This document shows positions 11,532 to 25,200 of a stretch of DNA of 64,000 nt, piece by piece. The notes beneath the pieces were generated by a model, which ran no database searches, was not told the DNA's origin, and saw only the letters and a list, made by a program, of their open reading frames with translations. This DNA is from Scatophagus argus (lineage: Eukaryota; Chordata; Actinopteri; Scatophagidae), in the NCBI RefSeq assembly GCF_020382885.2, contig NC_058515.1, positions 11,639,223 through 11,703,222 of the forward strand. Direction: 5' to 3'. Made by a program: the position numbers and the translations under genes. Position 1 is the stretch's first letter. Every line of letters begins with the position of its first letter.

Positions 11532-14500
11532 CCATAAAATGCAAAAGGGTCCAAAGGGCAGAGCAGTAACTAAATCTAAAATAATTTCGTGATAATTAGA
11601 AATTATTAGATTTCTCCAAAGTGTCTCCGAGAGGAAGACGGAAGTCCACGATATTTAAGAAAAAAAATCGTGGCTCCCTGATTTATTTTATTGATTTATT
11701 TTTTAAAAATTTTAATTTTTCAAAGCTAACTTTAATATGTCCACTCAGTACTTGTAGCTTGCACGTCTTTTACTTCTCTGTTTTCATCCTCCAAAAACGA
11801 GTGAATAAGTCCATCTGGACTGAATTCATATTCAACATGGATGTCATTGTAAAGCATAGTCCCGCCTCCACACAAAGAAAACAGAAACTTTTCTGCTAAT
11901 TACACTTCAAATCCGAACCCAGTCTGTCTGAAAGGCGTCAGATCGGTTTCATTCGGGTGTCGGGGTCGAAACCCGCGCATAGAAACTTCCCTTCAGTCTC
12001 TTAATGGCTGCAGCATCGTGAGAAGAAGCCGACGACTCTCGGTGCAGTCAGTAACCACACAGCTGTAACTCGTTACTGGGTAATCAGTTACCATCCGAGA
12101 GCTCTCCCTTCGTCCCGGCAGGTGGCTCCCCGCTACAGCGTAACACAGCAGGAGGGGCTGGGGAGTGTGTGTGTGAGTGTGTGTGATTGAGAGAGTGTAC
12201 ATGAGACACACACACACACACACACAGGAAGATCCTTGGTTCATTTCAGTTGCCTTTATGATCAGTTTGCTCATGGACGAGCACAGATTAAAGAGGACTC
12301 TTTATGGACCGGATGTTCACGGATGCCTCAGCTCTTATTTTGAAGGTATGTTGTTTGAAGTGAAGGGGATCATTTAAATTAGGACTAATTCATGTTTGAG
12401 AACTGCGTGAGTCTGTTTGAAATGAGCAGAGGGAAAAATCTAATGACAAAAACACTCTGCACATTTCCATCTTATTACATGAACATCTCAGAGGTTGTTT
12501 TCTTCAAAGTTGCCTCAGTTCTTCAAACAGACAACAACAAAAAAAATTGCAAGCTTTTTCTTTCTGCACAAAAACTTTCTTGGGCTAGTCCTACCCTTTC
12601 AGGAGATTTCAGGAGCCCGTGGTGTGTGGTCACATTAAGCTCTTCCACAGTCCTCCTGAGCTGAGTGCAGCTGATGCATATGCTGCCATTGTATCAGTCT
12701 ATTGTTGTTTGCAGCCCTTCCATGGAGAAGCTATGGATTTAATGGTCCCTGGGCTTTGTTAAACTGGTTTAATCCTGCAGCAAATGGGTGAGAGCTCAGT
12801 GATGGAATCATGTTTAATCTTTAATGTGTAGCTGGCTCAACAAGGCCCAGATGTGGGCAAGTGTTTGCATTTGTTTTCCCTCCATGCTTCATCTCAGTTG
12901 TGAAACAAGTTTAATGTGTAATCACATGGAGAGGCGTTTTGTTATGGAAAACTAGCTAAAATAAGCACAAATAAAGATAATAATACCCAGCATTTCTGCA
13001 TTAAAGCATCTGAAAGCTGTTTGTTTTATGCCTTGAGTTGTGTACTTTTATCCCAAATGTTTCAACCACGGTCAAACCCAGAGGAATCTGTAGTTTCATT
13101 CAAGGTAACCTGAAATTTTTAAATGAATGTTAGTTAGTGCACTCGGGTGCTTTTGTATGATTTAAAACCACCACCCACCTCAGTGAGAAACAGCTGACCT
13201 CCCGACAGGTGTGCAAGTCAACTGGGATCAGCGTCACACTTCCTCTCATGTCCTGCCTGCCATCTTGTCTCTCAGGCGGACAAATTCTTCCAACCCAAAC
13301 AGCCTGGAGTGCAGTTTAGTGACGGCCGTGAAAACTTTCAGACCGCAGCTTCTTGTTGCTGTCTTGTGTTTCTGTCACAGATCAGCGCCCCCTGGAGCAG
13401 ATCTAGCTATCTGGGATCTGATTTTAACATGTCATGTAAAACACCTTTTGAGGACAGAGAGAGACAAGCTCTTTAAGATGACCCCGATGTGACCTCTTGT
13501 GAAATAACTTCCTCCTGAAGAAGTTACACCTTTAAGTCGTTTTCTGCATGCATTTATATCACATGGTGAGGACAGTATAGGACACTCTGGGCTTAACTTA
13601 TGGAGAGAAAAATGTCAATGTTTTCCATTAAAAAACGAAAAAAAGGCTCAGTCTGATATCACGTGCTGTATATCTTTCTCTGCTTTCCTCTGTGGGCTGA
13701 GGCGACGGGAGACAAGATGACAAGTTGTGTTCATGCGTCTACGTACAGTGAATGTCCTCGTTGTGTGTATTGTTCTCCATGACGGCCCAGACAGACGGTG
13801 TCTGGCCGCTCGTCTGGAGCGTGGAGGACTTGGCCATGACGTAACGGCGTGCAGATGTAGCAGAGAGACGGCCGCACAGTATGGAGATTGTCTAAACACT
13901 CAGAATAGAGAGGGAGATAGGAAGGGACGCAGGCAGACAGACAGACACTCGCTGTCTTTGTGCTTTCAGTTAAAATGTTTGGGCTTGTTGTTGTAAAGAA
14001 ACTCTGTCCTCTTCACTCTGCCGTGACCCAGAGCGAGAGAGTCGTCCTCAGAGCGGGAACTTTTGTCCAATTTGCTGATGGTCAGGAGGAAACCTGCGAA
14101 GCTCTGATTATCTAATCAACTGATTAGATAATCAAAAGAACATAACAGCAATTAAGTCGTATTTGCCTTTGTCCTTAATCACTCTCTCAGATTGAATTGA
14201 CTTGTTTCATCAGCTACTGGGAGTGTGAAGTGTGTGTGCACGTGTGTGTGAGATGCCAAGGGTTTTCCAAACACGCAGAAGACAGTCCTTCAGCTGAGGT
14301 GAAAACAGGAAAATCAACAAAATTGGACACGAGAGGTTTCTGCTTCTTGCACGCAATCACACACAGTCACACACTCACGCACCGACTGCTAATCAGTGTA
14401 GTCAAAGGTTGCCAATACAACCACTTTGTGTCATTCACCAGACAAATGTGTAATGCAGTTAAACCGACAGATTACCTGTGTGGGAGTCCACAAACGCGCA

Positions 14501-17500
14501 GTCCCCCTCAGACGTACGCTGCATTTTAATACTTTTAATACACGCAAAGCGGTGACGTGTGCTTTTACATGTGTGGTGAAAGAATTTAAGAGACAGGATG
14601 TGAAACTGCATGACTTTCAGCTGGACACTCAGTGGGTAAGTGGACTGAAATGCCTGCCCAGGAACCTGTTAAAGGTCGGACAGCTCAAAGAACTGGGTGT
14701 CAAGTTAAATCTTCGGGTGTACTCTTTGGGCAGGCCCTGAAACTACCTGACCGAGTCAGGTGAGTGTGTGGTGACGCACTTCAGGCCGGGATAAGTACAA
14801 ACAACAACAACTGAACCTCAGGAAAAAGATCAAGGAAGAATCGCTTGCGAAATGTACAAACCAAATATACATTTAAGTACAAATGAGTGTCATGCAAGTC
14901 AAAAAATAAGGGCTGCTGAATTATAATTGACATTGCCAACAGTGAGTCCAGTGACTGCTGGGTGACATGCCAGAAACGTCCACAACCTGAATCCCTGCTG
15001 GTTTCTTTGTCAAATGAGTCTCTAGCGTTGCAGCGAGTGAAGGGAGGAGATAACCTGGTGGGGTGGAGGACAGGACAGAGGGAGGGGCAGAGGGAGGGAT
15101 GAAGGGGTAGAAAAAGAGGTGGGCCTCATAACAGTCCCAAGTGCTTTTGCGCTAAGGAGGATTAGGCAGCCATATCTACCAGCGATTCTATAAGACGGCG
15201 TTAACCCCTGGCTGAACCCGGTCGGACATGTGCTGCAGTGATGGAGCACCAGATCGGGTTCATTCGGGCAAGGTTAGGTGATGGTTTGGGGTTTAGGGGT
15301 CTGGTAAAACAGGACGGTGGTGGTGATGATATTGGCCCAAGTTTCAGGAGCGTAGAGTCAGAAGATGTAAGGCAGGTGGAGGTGGAAAAGAGGAGGAGGA
15401 CGAGGAGGATGGAGGTCAGGATGGGAGAGGAGCCATTTTGTGTGGATGTTCTGAAGAAGCAGAGTGTTGTATCTCACCTGCAAAACAAAATGCAAACATT
15501 TGAGAAGACACAGGAACAACAGGATATAGTCAACAAAACAAAGTCCAGGTCCACATCCAGGTTGTAAACTATCCAACATCCAGGTTGTAAACTACAAACC
15601 AAATATACATTTGGCCTGAGATGGAAATTAGTTTTGAACTGATGCTGGTACAGTGAAATATATAAAATAAATCAAATTAATTTTTTCTCTCTGTCTCTCT
15701 CTCTTTTAGTTCATTTCTAAACACACTTTCTGTGTGTTTAATATCATTAATTGTGATAATTAATTTAATCTCTGACAGCTAAGTAAAGTCACTCGTTCAT
15801 CTTGTTTCCTGGTTTTGGCTTCTTCAGTAACGTCGGCTCGTACCCACTGGTCTGGTACGTGCAGGTCAGTGGCCGCCGGTCCGCCTGGTACAGTCTCCAT
15901 GGAAAAGAAGTTTTCATTGTGTGCTGCTGCTCATCACATGCCTGGGATCAGGGGGTCTGACCAGGGTCATGGTGGGAGCAGAGAGCTGCTGGAGGGGTCA
16001 CCGAGAGTGTGAAAGACAGTCGCCAAGTGTCCTTATTAAAGACTTTATCGTCACAATCCTGCATTTCACTTTGCATTACGGGCATTATGCACAGCCGGGC
16101 AGGAGAGAGAGTTTTATCACATAGATGTTTTAATGCTCTCCGTCGTTGTAGCTTAGGTCAGTAAGGCAGAGCAGTGATTAAAAGTGGTATATGTCTGTTT
16201 GTCAGGGTGATAAATCAGACTAAACAGTTCAGAACAAAAGAGATGAATAATAAAGAAAACATTAAACAAACAAATATCGTCCTTGTTCCAACTTTCTCCC
16301 ACCTTTAACTTGGCACAGTGGCATGTTAGGACAGAGTGGAGCTTAGCTGTTTTGTTGAACAGACACATATGGATGCCTGGTTGATCTGTACACTGGGTCT
16401 TGATCTGGCTTAACCTTTTTACCTCTAGCCCAGTTTGCCTGCCGCTCTGTTTGCAGCGGTCTGCGTTCACAGTGCAGGCCTCTGATTGGCTGACCTCTGC
16501 CCGACTGTCTTGTGTATATCATGTCTGCCGGCCTGATCATCTCTCCCTCCATACGTTTGCCTCCATCCTTTCTTTTTGTTTTTATCCCTCCCACCTTGTG
16601 TCCCTTTCACCTCATCCTTTGTCCAGCCCACTTGTTCCTCCTCACCTTTTCCTTGCAGCTGCTTTTTCTTCAATGCATGGGAGGGACTTTCAAAGTGAAA
16701 CCAAGCAGGTTAAAGTCAGTTTCATTTGACAGCAGGTGTGGAGGTTTGAGCTTTCAGAAATCAGTTAAAAAAATGTTGTTTTTTTTTTTTTGCTTTTTTG
16801 CCATATGCACAAAAACAAAACTCTGACCCTTGTTTGTAATTATCAGTGTTTAATTAAATAAGTACGCTTTATTTCCATCAGCAGCACAGTTGCCATAAGC
16901 ATACACAAGATCAACAAATGTGTATTCAAGCCTGGATGAAAATAGCAATATTTTTTTATGTTTTTTTAAAGATATATAAAACTACTAAAAGACAGACTTA
17001 CACATGTTAGATTCTGTGTTTTCATGGGACTGGTTGGCAGTAAAAAAAATTAACACCAGACTTTTTCTTTAATGGCAGCTGTTTCCTTGTCATTAAATCG
17101 ACCTCAACATTTGACAAAAAGACTGAAAAGAGCACAGCTGCTCACTGTTTTCCACTATGTAACGATCTGACCTGAAAACACAATGACATGGATATTAGTT
17201 AAGAATTTTTTACGCTGACTTCCTGTTGCCCTGTTTATTGTCACACCCACCCGCCCGTCCTTTCACTGGCCTCAGTTATGCCACCCTCCACCTGAGCCCT
17301 AGTGTCCTCATCCAGGCTCCACCCATAACTCAACACCGCCCAACCCTCTACCCCCACCCCCCATCAGGCCAGAGTGCAGCAGGGCGTGGTGCAGAGGGCG
17401 AGGCCGGGGCAAATGCAGGTCACGCCAGATCCAGATCTCCCTGTGTAATCTCTGCCCCAGCTCTGAACCCTGGATCCCATTAAAAAGGATTTACATCCAA

Positions 17501-20500
17501 TAGTGTAGATGTACCAAAGGCAGCTTTGCTTTCTTCCCTTCTCATCATTTCCCCCCTCTAATAAAATCCCTGTAAAACATCAGCAAGCTTTCCCCCCCTC
17601 CATTTTTTTTGCGATGTGAGCACAGGACTGAGCCACTCCCACAGCACGGGGATAAAGGAGAGGAATTGGTTGGGAGTTTCCTCTGTAGCGAAAGCTTTTT
17701 ATGGGATGTAGATGTTCGACATGACGCTGAGTGAGAGAGAGAGGAAGTGAGTCGGGAGAAGGAGAAGCAGCTTCACTGAGACATTTTCTGCTGCTTATCC
17801 CACCCTACCATCATCCCTCCCCCCTCCCTCCCTCAATCTCCCCTCTTATCTCCATTTCTTCTATCCCTGTGTGCCTCTTTGGGTCTTTACAGTAAGACTT
17901 GCTGGTGTAAGTATTCCCCTCTGAGCTCTAGGATCCTCTCCGATCCCATTATTTGCACCGTAGTCAGTAGCTGAAACTATGATCTCAATTGCCCCAGTGG
18001 CCTGTTGAGCCTGCCATTACACTGTACTGATACTGGTAGTTAAAACCAGCTGGCCCGATTACCTCCGAGCAGTCAACACATTGAGCTCATAACTTAGGCC
18101 ACAGAAATGGTCTGTAGAAGATAAGTGCTCAGGTTTGCCGCCGTGACGGTCCTGTGCAAACCTGCTACAGGCTGGAAGAGATAAGAACACTCATTGAGAG
18201 GCTTTGGAACAGTTGGATAGAGGCTGTGAAGTGTTGATGCCGTCTGTATCCTTTGGAAACAATAAAGTGCCCTTGAGCAATTATTCAAGAGAACACAAGG
18301 GGAATATCTAGCTCTTCAGAGGGTAAATACTCAGCCAGATAGTTGCTTAATTGTGTCTGTATGCTGTTTGGTACCGAGCAGGTAGCACACGATGTTGAAA
18401 ACTGCCTGCTGAGGCCGACACTGTGAGAACACTGAGAGGAAACCAAAATAGTAAAGCTGAAAATATTGTCACTTAGTGTCATTTGATGTGCTGCAGAATC
18501 CTATTGTATTATATAGTATTGGCGTTTGTGTCACCATGAAGCAAATGTGTCTTTAGCTGTAAATAATGAAAAGTTAGAAATACTTGAGAAATACTCACTT
18601 CAGTTTCATTCCAGCGGAAACTTAAATGAGTCCTGTTCAGATCACAAGTCTCCCTGTTCAGTGTCACGGCTACTGGTGTCACAAGACTTTCAGATGTGAT
18701 TGGTGGGTTGGGGCTACGCATGTCGTCTGGACCGGATCCACATCGTCATGCACTTTGAGAGTCCTTACTCTAGCCAGTTGGCCTGATCGCAGTCTTCATC
18801 CAAGTTACTCATAAACTTTTTTCAATGGAAATTCAAGTCTTTGACTTGTGTGCGCTAAGAAAAAGCTTCTGAATGTTTTCTCCCAACAACCCCTGCAGCA
18901 TAATCCATGTTTTTTGTTGCCAAAAACCTGCAGAGGGACCAGAAAAGTAGTTTTAAAGTAGTGAGCAGGTGTTATGCCAGGGGACTGCGGGGTGCAACAT
19001 GAGAGTTAGAAAACAGAAAAAATACTCAACTACTGGACCCATGATTTAGCTGAAGCAGAAGTCTTTCCATAATGTTTCGTCTTACTCGACTTCAGAGCGG
19101 GCTGGGATCAAACCATAAGAATCACAGCACAGTGTGCTTGACGACCCTTTGAAGTTAAATTGAGGTTAAATGGAAGTTAAGGCGCTATTTGAAGTCTGTG
19201 ACTTCTACCGTCTGTGAAACTGAAACCTTCAAATCTTTGTGATATCGACCCCAAACCATTGCTTTACACCCACACAGTGAAAAGGATCTCAACACCCAAA
19301 GTGGGTTTTACTGATAAATGGGGTCATGTGAGACACACTTTGTGTGTGTGTGTTACCTGTATGAATGTGTGTGCCCACGTAGTCCTGCTGTGTTTCTATT
19401 GTGCCTTCACCCGGGCTTTATTTCAAGTATTTGTGTGTGCATTTATTCCGACTGTTGTGCAATCAACAAATGGTTTATTAAATTAAGCCACAGACCTGCA
19501 GGCTTACGCATTTCTGCTGTTACACGAGTTTCCTTTTTAAGTTGTCTGCTGCCAATCCCCACTTATCAGGGATTAGGTTATTGGATTTCTACGAAAAATC
19601 GTGAAGAGGCCGAAGGAAAGCCTGCCGTGTGTGTAAATAACTTTGGATGTGGTGTTGGCTAAACTTGAAGATGAGTGGAAAAACAGAAGAGATAATCAGG
19701 CTTGTTAACACAATCTAAATTTTATATGGGGTCTCCGTAACAGAAAGAAAAATTTGGATGTTCAACAACAAAACCTCTGAGTTTTCCGATGTGACTGACC
19801 AAAGGAATCAGAAGCTCAGAAGATTTTATTAAAGTGAATGTGATGTTTGTCATGTTTGGGTTTTGGACTGCTGTGTGGAACAAATCAAGACACTCTCAGA
19901 CATTACGATGAGCTTGAGGCATCTGTGATGGGCCTATTTATTTATTTTACTGTTTTCTGACATTTCTGACTACAGTGAAACCTTTTTAGGCGCTATTGTA
20001 ATATTAATTTTGTAAAATTGATTGCTTTACATGAGCCAACCTATTATAGATTCCCTTGTGTGTGAAATTTGCTTTTTCACATGTGGAAAATCACAACTGG
20101 ATGTTGTTCACCTGACATTCACTGCCAATTTCCACATTGAAAGTTCAGAAAAAGGGGAAAATACTTACAACATAATTGTTAGTTTTTTGTAGCACAAATA
20201 AGCCAGCTTCTGTATCTGCTCTGTGCGTCACTGTTAACCTTGTACTGTGATGATTTTTACTATTGTCACACATCCCAAAGAAACACTACAATGAGTACAA
20301 TGGAAGAAGAGGTCAGGAAAAAGGCAAAAATGTTGCGGCAACATAATTCATTTTCTGGGTGGAAAAAGAAAAGGTTTTCACAAAAGTTTTTTCTCTCACA
20401 AAGTCACGGGTGAAGCTGAAGTCTGAATAACTAAGAAATTCTGTAAACTAAGAACATATCAAACTTCGCTAACTTCAGTAACTCCCAGACTTGTTTCTGA

Positions 20501-22231
20501 TCTCCTTCTGTGAGTGATTTCTAATGCATTTTTCCTGTTTTTTTTTCTATCAAGACAACAAGACTGTACCATTTCATTCAAACTCTCTTGGTCACAATAA
20601 GTTGAAAACTGTGACGTCTTTTCCGTCCCCCTGCATGCCACGCTGTAGTGAGTCTGTGGTGAAACATGGCGCGCAGTGAAACTCGGTCAGGATCGTATGT
20701 ATTTTTCATGCGTGTGATTCCTCTCTGTGGTGGCTCTCCGTGCAGCGATCACCCGTGACCCCACCGTGCCCTCCAATCAACATCCTGCCCAGCCCCAACT
20801 CTTCCACACGCTATACATTAAAGCTACGCTGGAGCCCATCAATTAAACATGGCGGACAAGGACAGGAAGAGTTCACCGTGCTTCTCTCGATCTGCTGCGG
20901 GTGGCGTGATGGCTCGTGTGGGGAAACTCTGAGGGTTGCTGCCGTGAGAGGGGAGGATGGTGCAGATGTTGATAGCGATTGTTATATTTTCACTTTCCTT
21001 TGCCATCAGCTTCACGTGTGGTGCATGTCAATAATCTGTTCTCCTTTTTCTAAGGCTATAATGTAGACTTCTGCACACATGCAGGAGTATATTTGCCTTT
21101 TGTGCGTTTCTATCATGACCGAGCCAGTACTCCCACTCTGCTCTGATGTCTTATGCATCTCTGAGCTGTGAAGTGTGAGAAAAGGTAAAGTGCGCGGGAC
21201 CAGCCATGATCAAATGTGCAGAGAAAACAGCAGAGTTGATCCAATGACTTGTGCCAGGGGGATTACAGTACCTCTGTTGTTCTGCACGGATTTATGCGTG
21301 TATGACTGGTTTACCGCTAAGGTGTTGCGTGCTCTCACAGCTCGCAATCATCAGTGCACAGAACATGCTACAGCATGGATGTGCATCAAACAGAGGTCAC
21401 AAAGAAGTCAGTCACACACACACACAACTTTGGGGCATGCAAAGAGGATATAGGATAATGTCAGGATGAGTTACATCCGTGACCTGTGCACGCTATGCTA
21501 AAAAGGAGAAACCTGCGGGCAGCTCGTGTGCCACGAGACACTTTCGGCAGAATAACAGCACCAAATAACTTCAAAGCTGGCATGAAATCAGCAGCATTTA
21601 GCGGTTTTTACAACATCACAGATTTGGCAACAGTTTGCGCCGCTTTCATTTCTGATTTACCGCAGACAACATGCGTGTTTGGGACAAATGCTGATAATCT
21701 GAATCTTTCTTCTTGGTTGCGTGGTTTCAGGTCAAGGTGTGGTTCCAAAACCGCCGGACCAAACAGAAGAAGGACACCACCAAGGATTCAGACAAACGCT
21801 CCTCGTCCACGAATGAGTCGTTGGCCACCTGCAACATCCTGCGCCTCCTGGAGCAGGGCCGCCTCCTGTCGGGCCCTGCCCCGCCGCCTAACTCTCTCCT
21901 GGGGCCTCCGCCACATCCGGCACACAACGGCTCCCTGCTGAGCAGCCCGGGCGGAGGTTCCTCCACCTCTCCGGGCATCAGCAGCAGCACCCCTCCCAGC
22001 TCCCTATCAGGGGGGACTTTCGGGCTGTCACTGCCCTCGCTGGGTGGCACCCCACCCTCACCGCGGCTGGGAGTCCCACCTCCGCACTCCCTCTGCTTCT
22101 CCATGCCGCTGCTTGGAAGCGCTCATCATGAACTGACATCCACCTACGGCTGCGGTTCTTCCGCTTTTGAGCCGTACATGCGGCTGGACAGGAAGGAGGC
22201 GGATCTGGGAGGGAAGAAGACAGTTTCTTAA
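3979..22231 (+). CDS. vax2: Ventral anterior homeobox 2 (Vax2), three coding exons
   Basis: Homeodomain transcription factor that patterns ventral retina, optic stalk and ventral forebrain; it acts in the nucleus. Coding exons are 3979-4213, 8452-8639 and 21731-22231, all with GT-AG borders. Exon 1 ends in phase 1 and completes an Asp codon with exon 2; exon 2 ends in phase 0. The product is 307 aa, close to human VAX2 (about 290). Residues about 79-97 form the conserved [19 protein letters not shown] block before the homeodomain (residues 98-157). The recognition helix [11 protein letters not shown] opens exon 3, so the intron splits the homeodomain between its positions 44 and 45. The C-terminal half is Ser/Pro/Gly-rich, with the Vax motif [11 protein letters not shown] and the tail [28 protein letters not shown] and a GKK-containing C-terminus favour Vax2 over Vax1. 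The first Met (MFDQ) has a weak initiation context (T at -3); Met8 at position 4000 (MGDG, A at -3 and G at +4) matches the mammalian start and could be used instead. Confidence 0.95.
4214..8451 (+). other. vax2 intron 1
   Basis: A 4,238-bp phase-1 intron with donor GTAAGT and acceptor CGGACAG. Mostly AT-rich unique sequence with short homopolymer runs and a (GT)n run near 5030-5053. A CG-richer stretch of about 5690-5850 and another near 6780-6960 are non-repetitive and could hold regulatory elements, but no specific site stands out. No coding exon or RNA gene is supported. Confidence 0.8.
9617..9652. promoter_or_regulatory. CRE / E-box / TAAT cluster in vax2 intron 2
   Basis: GACGTCA (9619-9625) overlaps an adjacent CACCTG E-box and is followed by CTAATGG and a second CRE-like half GACGTTA within 36 bases. 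Clustering of these sites about 1 kb after exon 2 is suggestive of an intronic element; function is not shown by sequence. Confidence 0.25.
10376..10408. repeat. (GT)n microsatellite
   Basis: Uninterrupted GT dinucleotide run of about 33 bases in vax2 intron 2. Confidence 0.95.
10989..11040. repeat. Compound (CTAT)n-(CTGT)n microsatellite
   Basis: A CTAT tetranucleotide array passes directly into a CTGT array; a single base change (A to G) in the unit explains the switch. It lies in vax2 intron 2. Confidence 0.95.
11495..11529. repeat. (CA)n microsatellite
   Basis: Uninterrupted CA run of about 35 bases in vax2 intron 2. Confidence 0.95.
14105..14134. promoter_or_regulatory. 30-bp near-perfect palindrome with paired TAATC/GATTA sites
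   Basis: Two exact 14-base arms, TGATTATCTAATCA (14105-14118) and its reverse complement (14121-14134), are separated by two bases. Each arm holds GATTA and TAATC, the core recognised by OTX/CRX/PITX-type (K50) homeodomains, and the centre forms a CAACTG E-box. It sits inside vax2 intron 2. A binding role is inferred from the motif; a cruciform-prone sequence with no function is the alternative. Confidence 0.4.
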
Positions 22232-25200
22232 GTAGTCTGTCCCTCTTTTAGGGCACCAGGGGACTGGAACTTGTCTTTGTTAGAGCTTTTCTCCTCAGTT
22301 GTTCACCCTGTTGCCTGTTTGGCACTTGAGCGGACAGGGGAAAGAAAGCACCCTGGGCCATAAGAAATGTGAAAAAGGAAGAGACCAGGTTACTTTCCCT
22401 GCGGCACCATTTTGTGCCACAGCACTGTGGGGGGACACAAAATGGTGAAAAGGACGTGATATGACGGAGACTCTCCCACATTAAAAAGAAAAAAAGAAAA
22501 AAAAACTTGTGAATTTTTGCAAAAAATGCCGTGAGTGTATGTTGTGTGAACCCTGACAGGTTTTTATCGCCACTCTCTTTGCAGTGGTTTTAAGTGACTC
22601 TTCACTTTCTTTGTCCAGTGTGTTTGTGTGTGTGTGCTTTTCTCTCTATACAGGCCTTCATTTACTGTTCAGGAAAAAAAAAAAAATACTTGACGTGGAT
22701 AGTTGAGACGAGAGGTATTTCAAAGAGAGCAGTTTGTACACATTTCGGTACATATTCCCTTACAAGTGGCCATGTTTGATTTTTGTTAATGTGCTTTCAC
22801 AATATGGAAGAAATGCTGAAAGAAAAAAAAAAAGGATCGTAGCATTTTAATATCGGTCTGTTTGGTGTCCAGCGGTAGTTTTTGTAAATTCTTTATTTGC
22901 TTGTGTTTGTGTATAAATTAATATGTGGTAGGATCTGGACAAAAGGTGCAAAAATCACATATCTGGATCTGACAGAGCAGAAAAGTTGTGTGAGAAAGCT
23001 GGTTAGACTCTGCCAAAGCATTCATGGATTAAACTTTGGAGGTGCCACACTCGTGTCCTCCAATCACTGAAGCAAGTCAAGGTCGAGCAGAGAGGCGACC
23101 TTTGAACCCGGATTAACTGTTCAGTCTTTAATTCACACACGTTTCCCTTTGAGTAAATGTCTAAGAGACAGTTGGAGACTCAAAGGAAGACTTCTTAAAC
23201 ACATCTGGCCCAGTTTTTGCAGAGAACAGATTTGTGTTGGCCAGAATTGAAAGAATTCAAGAGACTTTAAGGCATCAGCTCAGTCCACAGTGGAGATTTC
23301 TGCTTTGCATCTTATTTCTCAGTGTGTATGGGACGAGAGCTGCTGCAATCAACTAAAAAATTCATCTGCAACAATTTTGATAATTGGTGAAAATGTTTTT
23401 TTGGTTATATTTCCAACATTAACTGTCTGATCTCACCTTTTTAAACACGAGGCTTAGCCAGCAGATCAAATGTGTGTCACCGAGGCCTGAGAAATCCGGA
23501 CCTGATAGTGAAAATAATCATTAGTTGCAGCCCCAGTTTTGACATATATTTGACGGTGAGGCACAACACCTGTAGAATCTGCTGCTGTTTTCCCCCAGTA
23601 CTTTCGCTTTTCTTTCTTTTTAAGTCGACCCTTTTATGGTTTGCAGCATCCTAACTGTCACAAGCGCTGTGTCCTCAGGTCATATCCATACTTAAGAGAA
23701 AACTTACAGTATTTTTACACAGGAAACTTTTTACGTTGTGCACAAGCTGCAGCATCACATGTTAAAATTAGTTTTTTTTTAAAATGGTATTCTTCAAATT
23801 TGTGTTTTTTTGATTGACTTTTGCTCGTCCTCCCGTTAGACTTTACCTCCACCCGTTTTAAGTGAAAAGATTTCCTCTGCATGTCCCTCATTGTAAAGCA
23901 CTTTATGTTTGTAGGTTTTTTCACGTCCTCCTGAAGAACCTCTCGGCTTTATTAACAGTTGGTTTATTCTTAGAAAGGCATTTTTCCAAACTAAAGCCAG
24001 AAAATTCCTCAGTTATTTCTTTAAGCTACATTTTTAATTGATTTGAAACTAAATGGGCTTCAGGATCCAAAAATAGCCACACATTTTTCTGTGGCTGTGG
24101 AATGAGAAAACGTGTGTTAAATTCCCACGGGCCAAGCTGAAAGAGAAAAGAAAAAGGATTCGCTGTAGTAGTTTTTCTCTGCCCTCATAGGATGCCATTT
24201 GTCCAGGTTTCCTTGTCCAAAGAAAATCAAAACTCACCTCAGAGAAACTGCAATTTGCAACAGATTGCCCTCAATTTGAGCATGTCAGATGAGTTATCGC
24301 CCCTATTCATAACTTCTGCCTCTCCTCTGTGTGCAGCCTCTCATTTCCACCTCTTATTCCCTCGTGTATCTATTCATTTCCAGGTTCTCACATGGTGAGG
24401 TTTAACGCATTTCCTGATCTTTTTCTCTCACATCTTGCTGAAGGTGACTCGACATCTGTAAAGAAAAAGATGCCATGACATCAATTTTTTAAAAAAAGCT
24501 TCTTACTCGTTAAGGCCAGACTGTGGCTGAAACAGTGGAGCATGTTTCCAGCTGCAGATGAATTTCTCATGGAGTGCCCCGAGAGGTTTTGACCTCCCCG
24601 TCTGTCGGCTCTCCAGGCCTTTTTGCACCCGTGTAGCGCCGCCTGGTAGCAGGTGATTTGTTGTTGTTGTGTTCAGACCCCAGCGGTGCTGCAAAAAACC
24701 ACTGTTATCCACTCACGGCTCTTTGCAGCGGTGCATCTGTGCTGTTGTTGAACACTGTATTATTTTCTATAAGCACCATCCATAATTCACATGCTGTGGC
24801 ATCAAATATTGAGCAGAGAGATGGAGCTGAGAGGTCAGGAGGCTTGCTTCCCGTGTAAGGTCGTTGTACTTTTTCACAAACCCTGTTTATTGTTTTTTTT
24901 TTTTTTTCCTTGTTTGCTCACAACCAGGTTGTTGCTTTCCTGCTGTGTCATAAGAAAAACAGTATCTGTTCACCCCTTTCTTTAGCTGGAATATTTACAT
25001 TTATTTCTTGCAGTTTTTCAAGCTGAAATATGAACTCTTTTCAGTGACAGGAGTGGAATATCAGTCATATATATAAATATACATAAACAAAAAAAAAAAC
25101 AAAAAACAACAACTTGGTTTACTGGGTACAAAAGAAATCTTCTTGTTCTCCATATTTCTCTCAACATCCAGAATCAGCACTGGCTCCATATTTCTGTCAC

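Larger units (their letters stand above)
8640..21730 (+). other. vax2 intron 2, splitting the homeobox
   Basis: A 13,091-bp phase-0 intron with donor GTAAGA and acceptor GGTTTCAG. It holds microsatellites ((GT)n 10376-10408, (CTAT)n/(CTGT)n near 10989-11040, (CA)n 11495-11529, (CA)n near 12208-12226), a CRE/E-box cluster near 9617-9650 and a 30-bp palindrome at 14105-14134. A short word, ACAAACCAAATATACATTT, occurs near 14857 and again near 15593. Open frames inside are short and match nothing recognisable. Confidence 0.85.

Noticed and set aside
21727-22104. 125-codon minus-strand open frame
   Set aside because: Antisense shadow of the GC-rich, Ser/Pro-rich third exon of vax2; its composition mirrors that exon and it has no motif.
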